From Aldehydirespirator sp965116195 (GTDB lineage Bacteria > Actinomycetota > Acidimicrobiia > Acidimicrobiales > Aldehydirespiratoraceae), in NCBI GenBank assembly GCA_965116195.1, contig OZ220491.1:1674001-1738000 (forward strand): DNA of 64,000 bases, given 5' to 3'. The notes beneath the pieces were generated by a model. That model was not told the DNA's origin. It made no database searches and saw only the letters and a program-made list of their open reading frames with translations. Made by a program: the position numbers and the translations under genes. This document shows, piece by piece, positions 18,016 to 27,124 of this stretch. Numbering within the stretch: the stretch's first letter is position 1; each line of letters starts with the position of its first letter.

Positions 18016-18477
18016 TCAGCGCAAAAAGCGGCTGACCGACTCGGCCACGCATGCTGGCTTGGCCATTCCTTCAATCTCGATTGTGACCGTGATGACGGCC
18101 TGCACACCGATTCCGTCGGGGAGTTCCTCAGCGGATGTGAGCGTCGCCGAACCACGCAGCTTTGACCCCACCAGAACCGGCTGCGGAAACCGGACACGAT
18201 TGACACCGTAGTTGATGCCCATTGAAATCCCCTCAACCTTCACAATCTGGGGCAAAAACAGGCTGGTCAACGCCAGCGTGAGGTAGCCGTGGGCAATGGT
18301 CTTGCCAAACGGTCCCGCCGCAGCAGCCTCCGGATCAACGTGGATCCACTGATGATCACCAGTGGCAGCAGCGAACCGGTCAATACGGTCCTGCTCCACG
18401 GTCAGCCAGTCGCTGTGACCGAGATGGCGACCCACAGCACCCACAAGTTCCTCGGGCTTGGCAAACACAGTTGTCAT
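18016..18477 (-). CDS. MaoC-family dehydratase, (R)-specific enoyl-CoA hydratase-like
   Basis: 153 residues from ATG 18477 (MTTVFAKPEEL). The hotdog-fold hydratase signature is present: DRIDRFAAATGDHQWIHVD, then GKTIAHGYLTLALTSL, with the catalytic Asp and His of the hydratase 2 motif. It resembles single-domain NodN-like enzymes that hydrate trans-2-enoyl-CoA to (R)-3-hydroxyacyl-CoA. It lies 22 bp after the start of the S41 gene on the same strand and could be cotranscribed upstream of it. Substrate chain length cannot be told from sequence. Confidence 0.88.
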   Translation of the reverse strand: MTTVFAKPEELVGAVGRHLGHSDWLTVEQDRIDRFAAATGDHQWIHVDPEAAAAGPFGKTIAHGYLTLALTSLFLPQIVKVEGISMGINYGVNRVRFPQPVLVGSKLRGSATLTSAEELPDGIGVQAVITVTIEIEGMAKPACVAESVSRFLR

Positions 18478-18701
18478 GAGGGCGAGGTTATCGGCACAAC
18501 CGGTCCCGCAATCAAAACCCACTACACGATCGGCACCCCCCACTGATACCGGCAGGCACCTTCACGCTCCCCACACCTCGCAAGCCGCAATCCGCAATCT
18601 GCTTGACCGTCATGGCATCCATACACCCGCTTCAGCCCGATCGGACTTTCCTAACGGTCCATTCGGCCTGCCCGAACCGGAACCCGCTAGCCTGCGGCCC
18701 G

Positions 18702-19616
18702 ATGGCGGCTAGCGGTAGCACCAAGGCAATCCTGGCGGCGTTGTTCGCCAACTCCGGAATCGCGATTGCCAAGTTTGTGGCCTTCGTGTTCACCGGAGCG
18801 TCCTCCATGCTGGCCGAGGCCATCCACAGTGTCGCCGACACCAGCAACCAGGCACTGCTGCTCTTGGGAGGCCGCCTGGCCCGGCGCAGCGCCACAACCG
18901 AGCATCCTTTCGGCTACGGTCGGGAGCGCTACTTCTGGTCGTTCGTGGTGGCATTGGTGTTGTTCAGCGTGGGTTCGCTGTTCGCCCTGTATGAGGGGGT
19001 CGAGAAGATCCGCCATCCCCACCCGATTGATGCGCCTGTCTGGGCCTTCAGCGTGCTCGGGATAGGCATCGTGTTGGAGTCCTTCTCAATGCGCACTGCC
19101 GTGATCGAATCAAACCGGGTGCGCGGTTCGGCCTCGTGGGTGCGATTCGTGCGCCGGTCACGAACCCCAGAGTTGCCCGTCGTGCTGTTGGAAGACCTGG
19201 GCGCACTCGTGGGCTTGGTGCTGGCCATGGGGGCGCTGGGTATCGCAGTGATATTCGACGCGCCGGTGTGGGACGGCATCGGCACATTCTCAATCGGTGT
19301 GCTGTTGGGCCTGATCGCTGTGGTGCTGGCTGTGGAGATGCGCAGTCTGTTGCTGGGTGAGGCGGCCACACGGGCCGATGTCGCCGCCATTCGTCAGGCG
19401 ATCGAGTCAACAGAGGGTGTGACCGCTCTGATACACCTGCGCACCCAGCACTTCGGGCCCGAGGAGTTGCTGGTGGCTGCCAAGGTCGCCTTTGACCCGC
19501 AATACAACACTGTCGAGCTGGCGGAGGCCATCAACCGGGTGGAGTTCAACACCCGGGCCGCCGTGCCCATCGCCAAGCCCATGTACGTGGAACCAGACAT
19601 CATGCGGGACTCGTGA
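18702..19616 (+). CDS. Cation diffusion facilitator (CDF) family divalent metal exporter
   Basis: 304 residues from ATG 18702 (MAASGSTKAILAAL); the open frame upstream to 18603 lacks coding character. Six membrane segments are expected. The metal site of TM2 shows EAIHSVADTSNQALLL, and the TM5-type motif is LLEDLGALVGLVLAMG. EHPFGYGRERYFWSF is the conserved cytoplasmic loop. The C-terminal cytoplasmic domain (HLRTQHFGPEELLVAAKVAF) is the ferredoxin-like CDF dimer domain. It exports Zn2+, Mn2+ or similar ions by proton antiport. It is divergent from the MaoC gene. Confidence 0.9.
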   Translation: MAASGSTKAILAALFANSGIAIAKFVAFVFTGASSMLAEAIHSVADTSNQALLLLGGRLARRSATTEHPFGYGRERYFWSFVVALVLFSVGSLFALYEGVEKIRHPHPIDAPVWAFSVLGIGIVLESFSMRTAVIESNRVRGSASWVRFVRRSRTPELPVVLLEDLGALVGLVLAMGALGIAVIFDAPVWDGIGTFSIGVLLGLIAVVLAVEMRSLLLGEAATRADVAAIRQAIESTEGVTALIHLRTQHFGPEELLVAAKVAFDPQYNTVELAEAINRVEFNTRAAVPIAKPMYVEPDIMRDS

Positions 19617-19803
19617 TCAGTTCAGTACTCGTGATCAATGTGAACGTGAACAATCTGGGCAATGCAGGGTCTCACAAGATCAGTGCAAGACCGGTGATCA
19701 CTGTGATCAAAAGGTGATCAATGTGATCAAAAGGGTGATCAACGTGAATTTGATCGATATGAACAATGCAGGGATCTTGAGATCAGTGCGGGACTCGTGA
19801 TCA
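19606..19803. repeat. GATC-rich repeated spacer between the CDF and hydrolase genes
   Basis: Twelve GATC sites lie within about 190 bp, most of them as tGATCA. The junction gcgggactcgtgatca occurs at both edges (19606 and 19788): in the first it holds the CDF stop TGA and in the second the GTG start of the hydrolase. Inner repeats include caatgcaggg and agatcagtgc, each twice. Random expectation is less than one GATC in this length. Confidence 0.88.
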
Positions 19804-20474
19804 CGGCACTTCACTCGACAAGAGTGGGCGCAGGGTCGGCAGTTGTATTCGTGCATGGTTTCGCTGATGACTCGTCAATCTGGGCACACACCGTGACCGC
19901 GCTTGCCTCTGACTACGCCTGCACCACCATTGACCTGCCCGGCCATGGACGCTCCCCCGCGCCGACCCACCCAGAGGCCTACCAACGGGAGGCGCTGCTT
20001 GCCTCAATCGATGCGGTATTGGCCGACATGGAACCGGCCATATGGGTGGGACACTCGCTCGGCGGATATCTGGGCCTTGCCCACGCCATCACCCGTCCCG
20101 GCGTGTTGCGGGGTCTCGTGCTGGTAGCCACAGGTCCGGGCTTTCGTGACACTGCCGCCATGGCGAACTGGAACGACCGGGTGCATGACAGCGCCGCAAA
20201 CCTGGACATTCCGCAAGTGGCACTGACTGCCAGCCTGCACACCGACTCGATGGTCATTGACAGGCTGGCCGACGTGACAATACCTGTCGGTTTGCTGGTC
20301 GGTAGCCGCGACAAGGCGTTTCTGGGTGCCAACGACTACATGGAGACCAAACTGCCCAAGGTGCGCCGCCTCACTGTTGAGAACGGTCGTCACCGCTTGA
20401 TGCGAACCCATCATCTCGAAGTGGCGGAAATGGTGCGTCAGATTGCTCAGCCCTCCACCACTGAGGTTGCGTGA
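19797..20474 (+). CDS. Alpha/beta-fold hydrolase
   Basis: 225 residues from GTG 19797. The oxyanion loop is FVHGFADDSSIW, the nucleophile elbow GHSLGGY (Ser), the acid probably Asp in GSRDKAF, and the catalytic His probably in GRHRLMRTHH. This is the compact alpha/beta hydrolase (esterase/lactonase/peroxidase-type) family; the substrate is unknown. The Ppx/GppA gene begins 26 bp downstream on the same strand, so the pair is likely cotranscribed. Confidence 0.85.
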   Translation: MITALHSTRVGAGSAVVFVHGFADDSSIWAHTVTALASDYACTTIDLPGHGRSPAPTHPEAYQREALLASIDAVLADMEPAIWVGHSLGGYLGLAHAITRPGVLRGLVLVATGPGFRDTAAMANWNDRVHDSAANLDIPQVALTASLHTDSMVIDRLADVTIPVGLLVGSRDKAFLGANDYMETKLPKVRRLTVENGRHRLMRTHHLEVAEMVRQIAQPSTTEVA

Positions 20475-20499
20475 CCAAGTCGGCAATGACAGGCTGGCG

Positions 20500-22107
20500 A
20501 TGACGGGTTCACGGGCGCTGGCTGCCATTGATGTCGGCACCAACTCGGTTCACATGGTGATCGCTCGTCCCGTCAACAACGGGTCTCCTGAGGTGCTGGC
20601 CCGCGAACGGATGCCGGTGCGACTCGGCAGCGGCGATGCTGACATGAAGACACTGCTGCCCGATGCCATTGACCGGGCTGTCGCCGCTTTGGTCGAGTGT
20701 CGCCACATCGCCGAAGCCCACGACGCAGAGGTGGTGGCCGTTGCCACCAGCGCAGTGCGTGAAGCCGACAACCAGGGCGACTTCCTGCGCAGAGCCCACG
20801 ACCAGGCTCGAGTCACTGTGCAGGTGGTGTCAGGGACAGAAGAGGCCAGGTTGATCCATCTGGGTGCCATGAGTGCCGTGCCGATAGCAGGCAAGCCTCA
20901 TCTCGTGGTTGACATCGGCGGCGGATCCACCGAGTTGATTGTCGGCAAATCCACCACTCCGGTACTGGCCCGAAGCCTGAAACTCGGCCACATACGCCTC
21001 ACCAACGGCTTCTTCCCGGAGGGTGTGATCAACGACGGCGCGGTCAGGGCCTGCCGCCGCCACATCCGCTCCTTTGTTGCGCCGGTGGCACAGGAGGCAC
21101 GTGCCATCGGGTTCGAGATCGCCGTCGGGTGTTCGGGCACGATCGCCTCGCTGGCGTACCTCTGCGCGGCACGCCGCGGTGAGGCGCTGCGCAGCACGGC
21201 CAACGCCACCATTGAGCGTCATGACCTCAAGCAGGTCGTTGCTGATCTGACAGCCCGCAGACTGCCCGACGAACGCCTTGACGTGGCGGGCCTTGACACG
21301 GCTCGACGTGATGTGATCGTGGCGGGGGCGGTGCTGTTGAGACAGTTGTTCAAGGCTCTGGGGATCAAATCAATGATCGTCTCGACGGGAGCATTGCGGG
21401 AAGGGCTGCTGCTGGACCGCTTCAACCGTCGTGATCGCTCAAGAGAAGACGGCTTGCATCATCTGAGCGACCTGCGACGCTCCAGCGTGCTGGCCCTGGC
21501 CCGCAGCTATCACGAAGACCTGCACCATGCCGAGCATGCCACTGAGTTGGCCTTGCAACTCTTCGACGAGACCCTGCCTGCCCATGGTCTCGGCAACACC
21601 GACAGCGAACTCCTGGAGGCAGCCGGACTGCTGCACAGCATCGGTCGTTTCGTGGCCCACTCATCGCACCACAAGCACTCCCAATACCTGATACGCAACA
21701 GCGAGCGACTGTCGGGCTTCACCCAGAACGAGTTGGAACTGGTTTCCCTGGTGGCCCGCTATCACCGCAAGAGCGAGCCGTTGCCCAGACACCTGGAATT
21801 CGCCGCTCTGGGTGATACCGACCGCTACCGGGTGCGAGTGTTGGCCGGGCTGCTGCGTGTGGGTATCGCTCTGGATCGCACCTGTCGCCGTCTGGTGCAG
21901 GGCGTGCGTGCCTCGGTGAGCGAAAAGACTGTTGGCATCACCGTTGAGACAGCACCGGGGACTGATGTGGATATCGAGTTGTACACCGCTTGGCGCAGCG
22001 CCGGGTTGTTGGCCGCAGCACTCGGTCGAGAACTCCAGTTCCACGTAGTGGAGGTTGACCCTGGGCAGCGCCGTCGCCGCCACCCCGCCCATATCGCAGA
22101 TCGGTAG
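20500..22107 (+). CDS. Ppx/GppA-family phosphatase (exopolyphosphatase or pppGpp hydrolase)
   Basis: 535 residues from ATG 20500 (MTGSRALAAIDVGTNSVHMV). The ASKHA ATPase motifs are clear: AAIDVGTNSVHMV (phosphate 1), VVDIGGGSTELIVG (phosphate 2) and STGALREGLLLD. The C-terminal half is an HD-type helical domain (AAGLLHSIGRFVAHSSHHKHS), as in the long GppA/Ppx form. It degrades polyphosphate or converts pppGpp to ppGpp; sequence alone does not separate the two. Confidence 0.9.
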   Translation: MTGSRALAAIDVGTNSVHMVIARPVNNGSPEVLARERMPVRLGSGDADMKTLLPDAIDRAVAALVECRHIAEAHDAEVVAVATSAVREADNQGDFLRRAHDQARVTVQVVSGTEEARLIHLGAMSAVPIAGKPHLVVDIGGGSTELIVGKSTTPVLARSLKLGHIRLTNGFFPEGVINDGAVRACRRHIRSFVAPVAQEARAIGFEIAVGCSGTIASLAYLCAARRGEALRSTANATIERHDLKQVVADLTARRLPDERLDVAGLDTARRDVIVAGAVLLRQLFKALGIKSMIVSTGALREGLLLDRFNRRDRSREDGLHHLSDLRRSSVLALARSYHEDLHHAEHATELALQLFDETLPAHGLGNTDSELLEAAGLLHSIGRFVAHSSHHKHSQYLIRNSERLSGFTQNELELVSLVARYHRKSEPLPRHLEFAALGDTDRYRVRVLAGLLRVGIALDRTCRRLVQGVRASVSEKTVGITVETAPGTDVDIELYTAWRSAGLLAAALGRELQFHVVEVDPGQRRRRHPAHIADR

Positions 22108-22206
22108 TTGGTACCAGCCACGGGTCGGTAGTACCGGCGGACTGGGCCATCCCGGAACCGTCATCACAGGTGTGGCGCACCAGACAGGTGTAGGCGCACC
22201 AGCAGC

Positions 22207-22320
22207 GGCAATACTTCAGGGCCGCTCCAATACAAACGCGAGTTGAGCGCTTTCGGTCGTTCATCCGGCGCGCCAGGAGCGTGGCAATACTTCAGGGCCG
22301 CTCCGATACAAACGCGAGGT
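22207..22320. repeat. Direct repeat, about 36 bp, offset 76
   Basis: ggcaatacttcagggccgct followed by cc(a/g)atacaaacgcgag occurs at 22207 and again at 22283. It lies in the 451-bp spacer 22108-22558 between ppx/gppA and the convergent LLM gene; the other content is the 68-bp repeat that follows. Confidence 0.9.
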
Positions 22321-22420
22321 TTGGGCAGGCTCCGAGTCGCAACATGCAGAGGGCAGGAATCTGAAGTCGGCTCAGGTGTGGGAGGTAGTCCGAACCATCC
22401 CCCGACAATTTCCAGGTTCG

Positions 22421-22600
22421 GCTCAGGCGTGGCGGGCTATCACCGACTCGCCAAGGGCTGCCAGCGCCAGTGCCCAGCCGTGACGCAGGCTCAGGCGTGG
22501 CGGGCTATCACCCACTCGCCAAGGGCTGCCAGCGCCAGTGCCCAGCCGTGACGCAGGCTCAGGCGTGGCGGGCTATCACCGACTCGCCGAAGGCTGCCAT
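22421..22600. repeat. 68-bp tandem repeat echoing the 3' end of the LLM gene
   Basis: gctcaggcgtggcgggctatcac starts at 22421, 22489 and 22557. The third copy contains the stop codon and last 12 codons of the LLM oxidoreductase (complement of ...ATAGCCCGCCACGCCTGA). The first two are copies of that gene end standing in the spacer. Confidence 0.92.
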
Positions 22601-23422
22601 CGCCTCCTCAGTGTCGCGGAAGTAGAACACCGAGGGCACCATCAACCGCTCAACTCCCCAGGATGCCGCCTCCTGCACGGCTGCATCTGGATCATCGCCG
22701 AACAGCCCCATATGGATTGCGGACATCTCCAGAGCCCGGGCGTCACGCCCACAGTCCGCAGCCGTGTTGCGGGCGACTTCCAGCAGTTGTGCCATGTCAC
22801 CACCGGCCACGAACATGCCGTCACCGACACGTCCGGCGCGACGGGCAGCAGCCTCGCTGTGGCCGCCGATGTGGATGGGCACCTTGCCAGCCACGGGCTT
22901 GGGGTTGGAACTGGCTCCGGCAAACGACACGAACTCGCCGTCAAAGGTCACATCGTCGGCGGCCCAGACCTGTCGCATCACCTCCATGTACTCCTCGGTA
23001 CGCTCGCCACGCCGGGGCCAGGGCACTCCCAGCGCCTCAAACTCCTCACGCAGCCAGCCGATGCCCACACCAAGCGTCACCCGACCACCCGACAGCACGT
23101 CCAGGGTGGCGACCTCTTTGGCGAAGGTGAGGGGATGGCGCTCGGGCAACAGCGAAATGCCGGTCGCCAACCGGATTGAGGAGGTGACAGCGGCCACGTA
23201 GCCGAGCCACACCAGAGGGTCAGGAATGGGGTTGTCGCCCGATCCGGGCATCTTGCCGTCCGGCGCGTACGGGTATGCGGACTCGTAGCCCTCGGGATAG
23301 AGAATGTGCTCCACAGTCCACAACGAGTCAAACCCGGCAGCCTCAGCCGCCCGGGCCAGCCGAGCGGCACCGCTGCCACCGACAAAGGCCCCCACATTGG
23401 CGAAAGTGATCCCGAACTTCAT
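22559..23422 (-). CDS. LLM-class F420-dependent oxidoreductase
   Basis: 287 residues from ATG 23422 (MKFGITFANVGAFVGG). The luciferase-like TIM barrel is recognisable: AAGFDSLWTVEHILYP near the N-terminus, then ATGISLLPERHPLTFAKEV, SGGRVTLGVGIGWLREEFEALG and KPVAGKVPIHIGG. These are typical of actinobacterial F420-dependent families of about 280-300 residues. It would use the deazaflavin F420 as redox partner; the substrate is unknown. A second in-frame start at 23464 is unlikely. Confidence 0.9.
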   Translation of the reverse strand: MKFGITFANVGAFVGGSGAARLARAAEAAGFDSLWTVEHILYPEGYESAYPYAPDGKMPGSGDNPIPDPLVWLGYVAAVTSSIRLATGISLLPERHPLTFAKEVATLDVLSGGRVTLGVGIGWLREEFEALGVPWPRRGERTEEYMEVMRQVWAADDVTFDGEFVSFAGASSNPKPVAGKVPIHIGGHSEAAARRAGRVGDGMFVAGGDMAQLLEVARNTAADCGRDARALEMSAIHMGLFGDDPDAAVQEAASWGVERLMVPSVFYFRDTEEAMAAFGESVIARHA

Positions 23423-23620
23423 CTGTACTCCCCTTGTAGGCATCCCGCGCTCAACTCCGGTCAAGTTAACCCTCGGTCAAAGTTAACCACTGCTTCGCCC
23501 TGATCGTTGCCATGGCAAGATGACGCGTCTCACACCGGTTGGTACTACTGCAACGGTGCGCGAACACAGAAACACCCGGTGCCGGGCACCAGATGTACGC
23601 AAATGCATTGCATATTGCGG

Positions 23621-23803
23621 CTAGTCAGTGCGTGCGGCCGCCCAAACGAGTGCTCCGATCCAGCCGAGGATCGTCCAGCCGAGAAGTAGGTTGAGCACGA
23701 TGATGCCCCCCATTGAGGGGTGTTTCCTGACACCAGCGACTATGCTGGGTACGGCGTACAGAATGAGGAGTGGGATTATTGCTACTTCCATCTTGGCAAA
23801 CAT
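23621..23803 (-). CDS. Superinfection-immunity family small membrane protein
   Basis: A 60-residue protein with two hydrophobic segments: an N-terminal one around IIPLLILYAVPSIVAGV, and GGIIVLNLLLGWTILGWIGALVWA. The KHP...LNLLLGWTxxGW pattern is the hallmark of the Imm superinfection family, first known from phage T4 Imm, which blocks DNA injection by related phages. Bacterial chromosomal copies are common and their role is unproven. It stands alone between the LLM and SPFH genes. Confidence 0.8.
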   Translation of the reverse strand: MFAKMEVAIIPLLILYAVPSIVAGVRKHPSMGGIIVLNLLLGWTILGWIGALVWAAARTD

Positions 23804-23990
23804 AGGCTAAGTTTCACAAGGTGTCAAGCATTTGTCGCTTGAGGTGCCCACGCATCGTGAAGATAACCCGCCATCAAGAGGGCGCTCTGCTCCCTCGGCG
23901 CCTTACCTGCGCCGGGAGATAGCCGCAATCGTCTCAGACGTGGCAAGCCAAACACCCGAGGCCTATCACATGCACCGGTAGGTAGTCTTG

Positions 23991-24019
23991 GCTGCGGTGG
24001 CATCGGCAACCACCGCAGC
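23991..24019. other. Perfect 10-bp hairpin
   Basis: gctgcggtgg, a 9-base loop, then ccaccgcagc. No T-run follows on either strand. It lies in the 383-bp spacer 23804-24186, which also has a small palindrome tggcaagcca at 23941 and a GC-rich inverted pair near 23880-23915. This could be a structured leader or small RNA; I see no family match. Confidence 0.55.
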
Positions 24020-24186
24020 TTAGCGGCTACCCGTTTTCGAGTTGGTAGTAAGATCGCGTTACTGCGTCAGCGGGCTCTTCGTTGAGGATCCGGCACCACG
24101 AATCTCACCGCCACCCTCATAGTCTCTCTGTAGACATTGTCATAGCCATGTGACATAATAAAGGAAATCACCGAAGGAGTAACATC

Positions 24187-25143
24187 ATGACAGAAGAAAC
24201 GCCCTCACCTGACGTTAGGCAGCCACAGGATACGCCTGGAAGCCACAACACGGGACCTGCGCATGATGCCGAGGCTCTTGCGGCGATACCCGGACGCACC
24301 GTGCCGGGCCTCTACGGCGTGTTGATTGCGGTGGGTGGCCTGATCGCAGTGGCATTGGGGATCATCGGGGGTTCCGCAGGGGTGTGGCCAGCGGCTTTCC
24401 TCATTCCTGTAGGCGGGATCGTCTTCGTGCTGGCGTTGCCGGGCCAGTACCTGGTTCAACCCAACGAAGCGCTGGTGCTCATCCTGTTCGGTCGCTACAA
24501 GGGCACGGTTGACCAGCCCGGCTGGCATCTGGCCAACCCCTTCACCCGGCTGGAGTCACGCAAACTGTCACTGAGGGTGCATAATTTCACCACCAATGTG
24601 TCCAAGGTGAACGATGCCGAGGGCAACCCCATTGAGATTTCTGCCGTGGTCGTGTGGCGGGTGGTTGACACGGCTGCGGCTGTGTTCGAGGTGGACGATT
24701 TCGAGGACTTCGTGCATGTGCAAAGCGAGACCGCCATCCGGCATCTGGGCACGCAGTATCCCTATGACGACTTTGAGGGTGACCTGGTGTCGTTGCGCTC
24801 GCATCCCGACACGGTTGCGGCCACCCTGCACGCCGAGGTGCAGGATCGTTTGGACCGCGCCGGTGTCAAGGTGATTGAGACCCGTCTCAACCACCTCGCG
24901 TACGCCACCGAGATCGCCGAGGCCATGCTGCGCCGCCAGCAGGCCGCAGCCGTGGTTGCCGCCAGACGCACCATCGTCGAGGGTGCCGTCGGCATGGTTG
25001 AGGATGCCCTAGAACTGTTGAACGAACGCTCCGTGGTGCATCTCAACGCCAACGCCAAGGCATCCCTGGTGTCCAACCTGCTCGTCGTGCTGACCAGCGA
25101 GCAACAAACCACACCCATCGTCAACGCCGGCACCAATACTTGA
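24187..25143 (+). CDS. SPFH/Band 7 domain membrane protein
   Basis: 318 residues from ATG 24187 with GGAG 7-8 bases upstream (ggagtaacatc). Two N-terminal membrane segments (YGVLIAVGGLIAVALGIIGG; WPAAFLIPVGGIVFVLALPG) precede the SPFH domain: NEALVLILFGRYKGTV, GWHLANPF, KLSLRVHNF, VVVWRVVDTAAAVFEVDD. The helical C-terminus has AMLRRQQAAAVVAARRTIVEGAV, usual for this subgroup. SPFH proteins scaffold membrane microdomains. It is monocistronic as far as can be seen. Confidence 0.9.
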   Translation: MTEETPSPDVRQPQDTPGSHNTGPAHDAEALAAIPGRTVPGLYGVLIAVGGLIAVALGIIGGSAGVWPAAFLIPVGGIVFVLALPGQYLVQPNEALVLILFGRYKGTVDQPGWHLANPFTRLESRKLSLRVHNFTTNVSKVNDAEGNPIEISAVVVWRVVDTAAAVFEVDDFEDFVHVQSETAIRHLGTQYPYDDFEGDLVSLRSHPDTVAATLHAEVQDRLDRAGVKVIETRLNHLAYATEIAEAMLRRQQAAAVVAARRTIVEGAVGMVEDALELLNERSVVHLNANAKASLVSNLLVVLTSEQQTTPIVNAGTNT

Positions 25144-25429
25144 CAGGTCACCCTCATCAAAATCACTGCAAGGACTGCTCTCCTTTGTCACACTGAGCAG
25201 TCGGCCGAAGCTGAAGGAACACAGATCATTGATCCCATAGTTCTGCACCCGATTGATCCCACAGTCTGCATCTACATGTCCAACTATCCAGCGCCCCACT
25301 CAAAGAGGCAGCTCGAAATCGTCAGCCTCAAGCCTTGTGGCCTTGGGGTTGAGCTGTGATGGCACGCACGGTGGACCCCGCAACCTCAGCCTCTGCCAAG
25401 TACCCGCTCACTCATCACCCATCTGTGCT

Positions 25430-26389
25430 ATGACAGCAGGGATGATGCACCCGCAGCCGCTGAGTGGGAACGAGATGCCCAGGTTCGCCGGGATCACCAC
25501 GTTCATGCGGCTGCCGGGGCGCTCGAACCTTGACGAGCTTGACGTGGCGATCGTGGGGGTGCCCCTTGACATCGGCACATCCAACCGCCCCGGTGCCCGC
25601 TTTGGGCCCAGGGGCATTCGGGACGAGTCCGTGCTGATCCGGCCCTACAACATGGCCACCAGAGCCGCACCGTTCGACAGTCTGCGCATTGACGACACCG
25701 GCGATGTGGCCACCAACCCCTACAATCTCGCCGACTCCGTGGCCCGCATCGAAACCCACTTCAGCGGGTTGCTGTCCCACGGCCTGATCACCGTGGCCCT
25801 CGGAGGCGACCACACCATCGCTCTGCCCATCCTGCGGGCCATGCGCAAACGCCACGGCCCGGTAGGGCTGGTACACGTGGACGCTCACACCGACATCAAC
25901 GACGAGATGTTCGGTGAACGCATCGCTCACGGAACCCCGTTTCGCCGAGCAGTCGAGGAAGGCCTGCTGGACTGCGCCCGGGTGGCACAGATCGGGGTGC
26001 GAGCCACCGGCTACGCCGCCGAGGACTTCGACTGGTCACGAGAGCAGGGCTTTCGTGTGGTACAGGTCGAGGAGTGCTGGCACAAGTCGCTGGTGCCACT
26101 CATGGGCGAGGTACGCGCACAACTCGGCTCGGGGCCCGTGTACATCAGCTTTGACATCGACGGTCTGGACCCGTCCTTCGCTCCCGGCACGGGCACACCC
26201 GAGATCGGCGGGCTGACCACCCCTCAGGCCCTGGAGATCATCCGCGGCTGCCAAGGCCTTGACATCGTTGGCTGTGACTTGGTGGAGGTGGCTCCCGTCT
26301 ATGACATCTCCGGTATGACCGCACACATCGCCGCGGATCTGGTCTATGAGATGCTGTGTGTGCTGCCCGGTGTCCGATACCGCACCTGA
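25430..26389 (+). CDS. Agmatinase/ureohydrolase family protein
   Basis: About 319 residues from ATG 25430; the ATG pair at 25442/25445 is also possible and the open frame upstream to 25253 is not supported. The binuclear manganese ligands are complete: ALGGDHT, VHVDAHTDIND and SFDIDGLDPSFAPG. SNRPGARFGPRGIR is the conserved N-terminal loop. It hydrolyses agmatine, or a related guanidino acid, to urea and an amine. An omega-aminotransferase gene 0.7 kb downstream on the same strand suggests polyamine or guanidino-compound catabolism. The 286-bp spacer before it holds only a short repeat (attgatccca twice, near 25229 and 25252). Confidence 0.9.
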   Translation: MTAGMMHPQPLSGNEMPRFAGITTFMRLPGRSNLDELDVAIVGVPLDIGTSNRPGARFGPRGIRDESVLIRPYNMATRAAPFDSLRIDDTGDVATNPYNLADSVARIETHFSGLLSHGLITVALGGDHTIALPILRAMRKRHGPVGLVHVDAHTDINDEMFGERIAHGTPFRRAVEEGLLDCARVAQIGVRATGYAAEDFDWSREQGFRVVQVEECWHKSLVPLMGEVRAQLGSGPVYISFDIDGLDPSFAPGTGTPEIGGLTTPQALEIIRGCQGLDIVGCDLVEVAPVYDISGMTAHIAADLVYEMLCVLPGVRYRT

Positions 26390-26462
26390 CCATGGGCTTC
26401 ACCAGTATGGGGTTACACCCACGGACGGGAGTGCCCTGCGTCCGGTACCACACCTGACCGAA
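26359..26462. repeat. Echo repeat of the agmatinase stop region, offset 68
   Basis: The gene end gtccgataccgcacctgacc (26372) is repeated as gtccggtaccacacctgacc at 26440. Confidence 0.8.
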
Positions 26463-26636
26463 GATCAAGTCAAGTCTGGGCAGTGTTGGCGGTTCTGCCC
26501 TGCACCCAGAACCGCACCCGCCCGAGGGGAGAGCCTTATGGTCACAGCGATCAGATCCTGCCGCCCCGCATCCAGTACCCGCTGCCGGGTGTCCCACATA
26601 CCCGCCTCAGACCGCTGCGCCGAGAGGTAAGCACTC

Positions 26637-26828
26637 ATGCTGGTTGAACGGGTTGAGGGCAAGTGGATCAAGGCGTTTGCCGAGACTGTCCGGCTCTGCG
26701 GGGTGACCGAGGGCCAGACGGCAGCGGTGCTGTGGGAGTCAAGAAGCGGTGAGATATACGTGTCCCCCATCCCATTCTATTCAATTCCTGTTGCTCAGGT
26801 GCTGGGGGATTACAAAGCCGCCAGGTGA
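26637..26828 (+). pseudogene. N-terminal fragment resembling M29 aminopeptidase/NicX-type protein
   Basis: 63 residues from ATG 26637 with GAGAGG about 9 bases upstream. MLVERVEGKWIKAFAETVRL and GVTEGQTAAVLWES resemble the first 45 residues of the M29 aminopeptidase / 2,5-dihydroxypyridine dioxygenase-like family (about 340-400 residues). The frame then changes character and stops. It is probably a gene remnant with its start intact, or alternatively an unrelated small protein. Confidence 0.4.
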
Positions 26829-26925
26829 ACAAAGCCGACAAGGTGTACGTGCGCTCACCTTCCCGGGCCCACGACGCGGGTGCTTGGGTGGTGAACAAAG
26901 CCGACAAGGTGTACGTGCGCTCACC
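26825..26925. repeat. 34-bp direct repeat, offset 66
   Basis: gtgaacaaagccgacaaggt followed by gtacgtgcgctcacc occurs at 26825, overlapping the stop of the 63-residue ORF, and again at 26891. The rest of the 296-bp spacer to 27124 shows nothing I recognise. Confidence 0.9.
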
Positions 26926-27124
26926 GGTCTGGCCGTGCAGCGTCCTCGAGTCACGGCTGTTGTAGGGCGGCTGACCACTGCATAACCGGGCCGCTCCCAC
27001 GAACAATAAAGCTGCAAGAACCGACAAAGTTGCGTCTGAAGCGGCGCGTAGGCGCTAGCTGCACCTCAAGCTCGGACCTAGGCTGTGCGCCGTCTCTCGT
27101 TCGCACATCCTGGAGCCACACCGC

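Noticed and set aside
17994..18236. N-terminal extension of the S41 protease
   Set aside because: It overlaps the MaoC gene in another frame; the ATG at 17993 has GGAAGGG and leads directly into a signal peptide.
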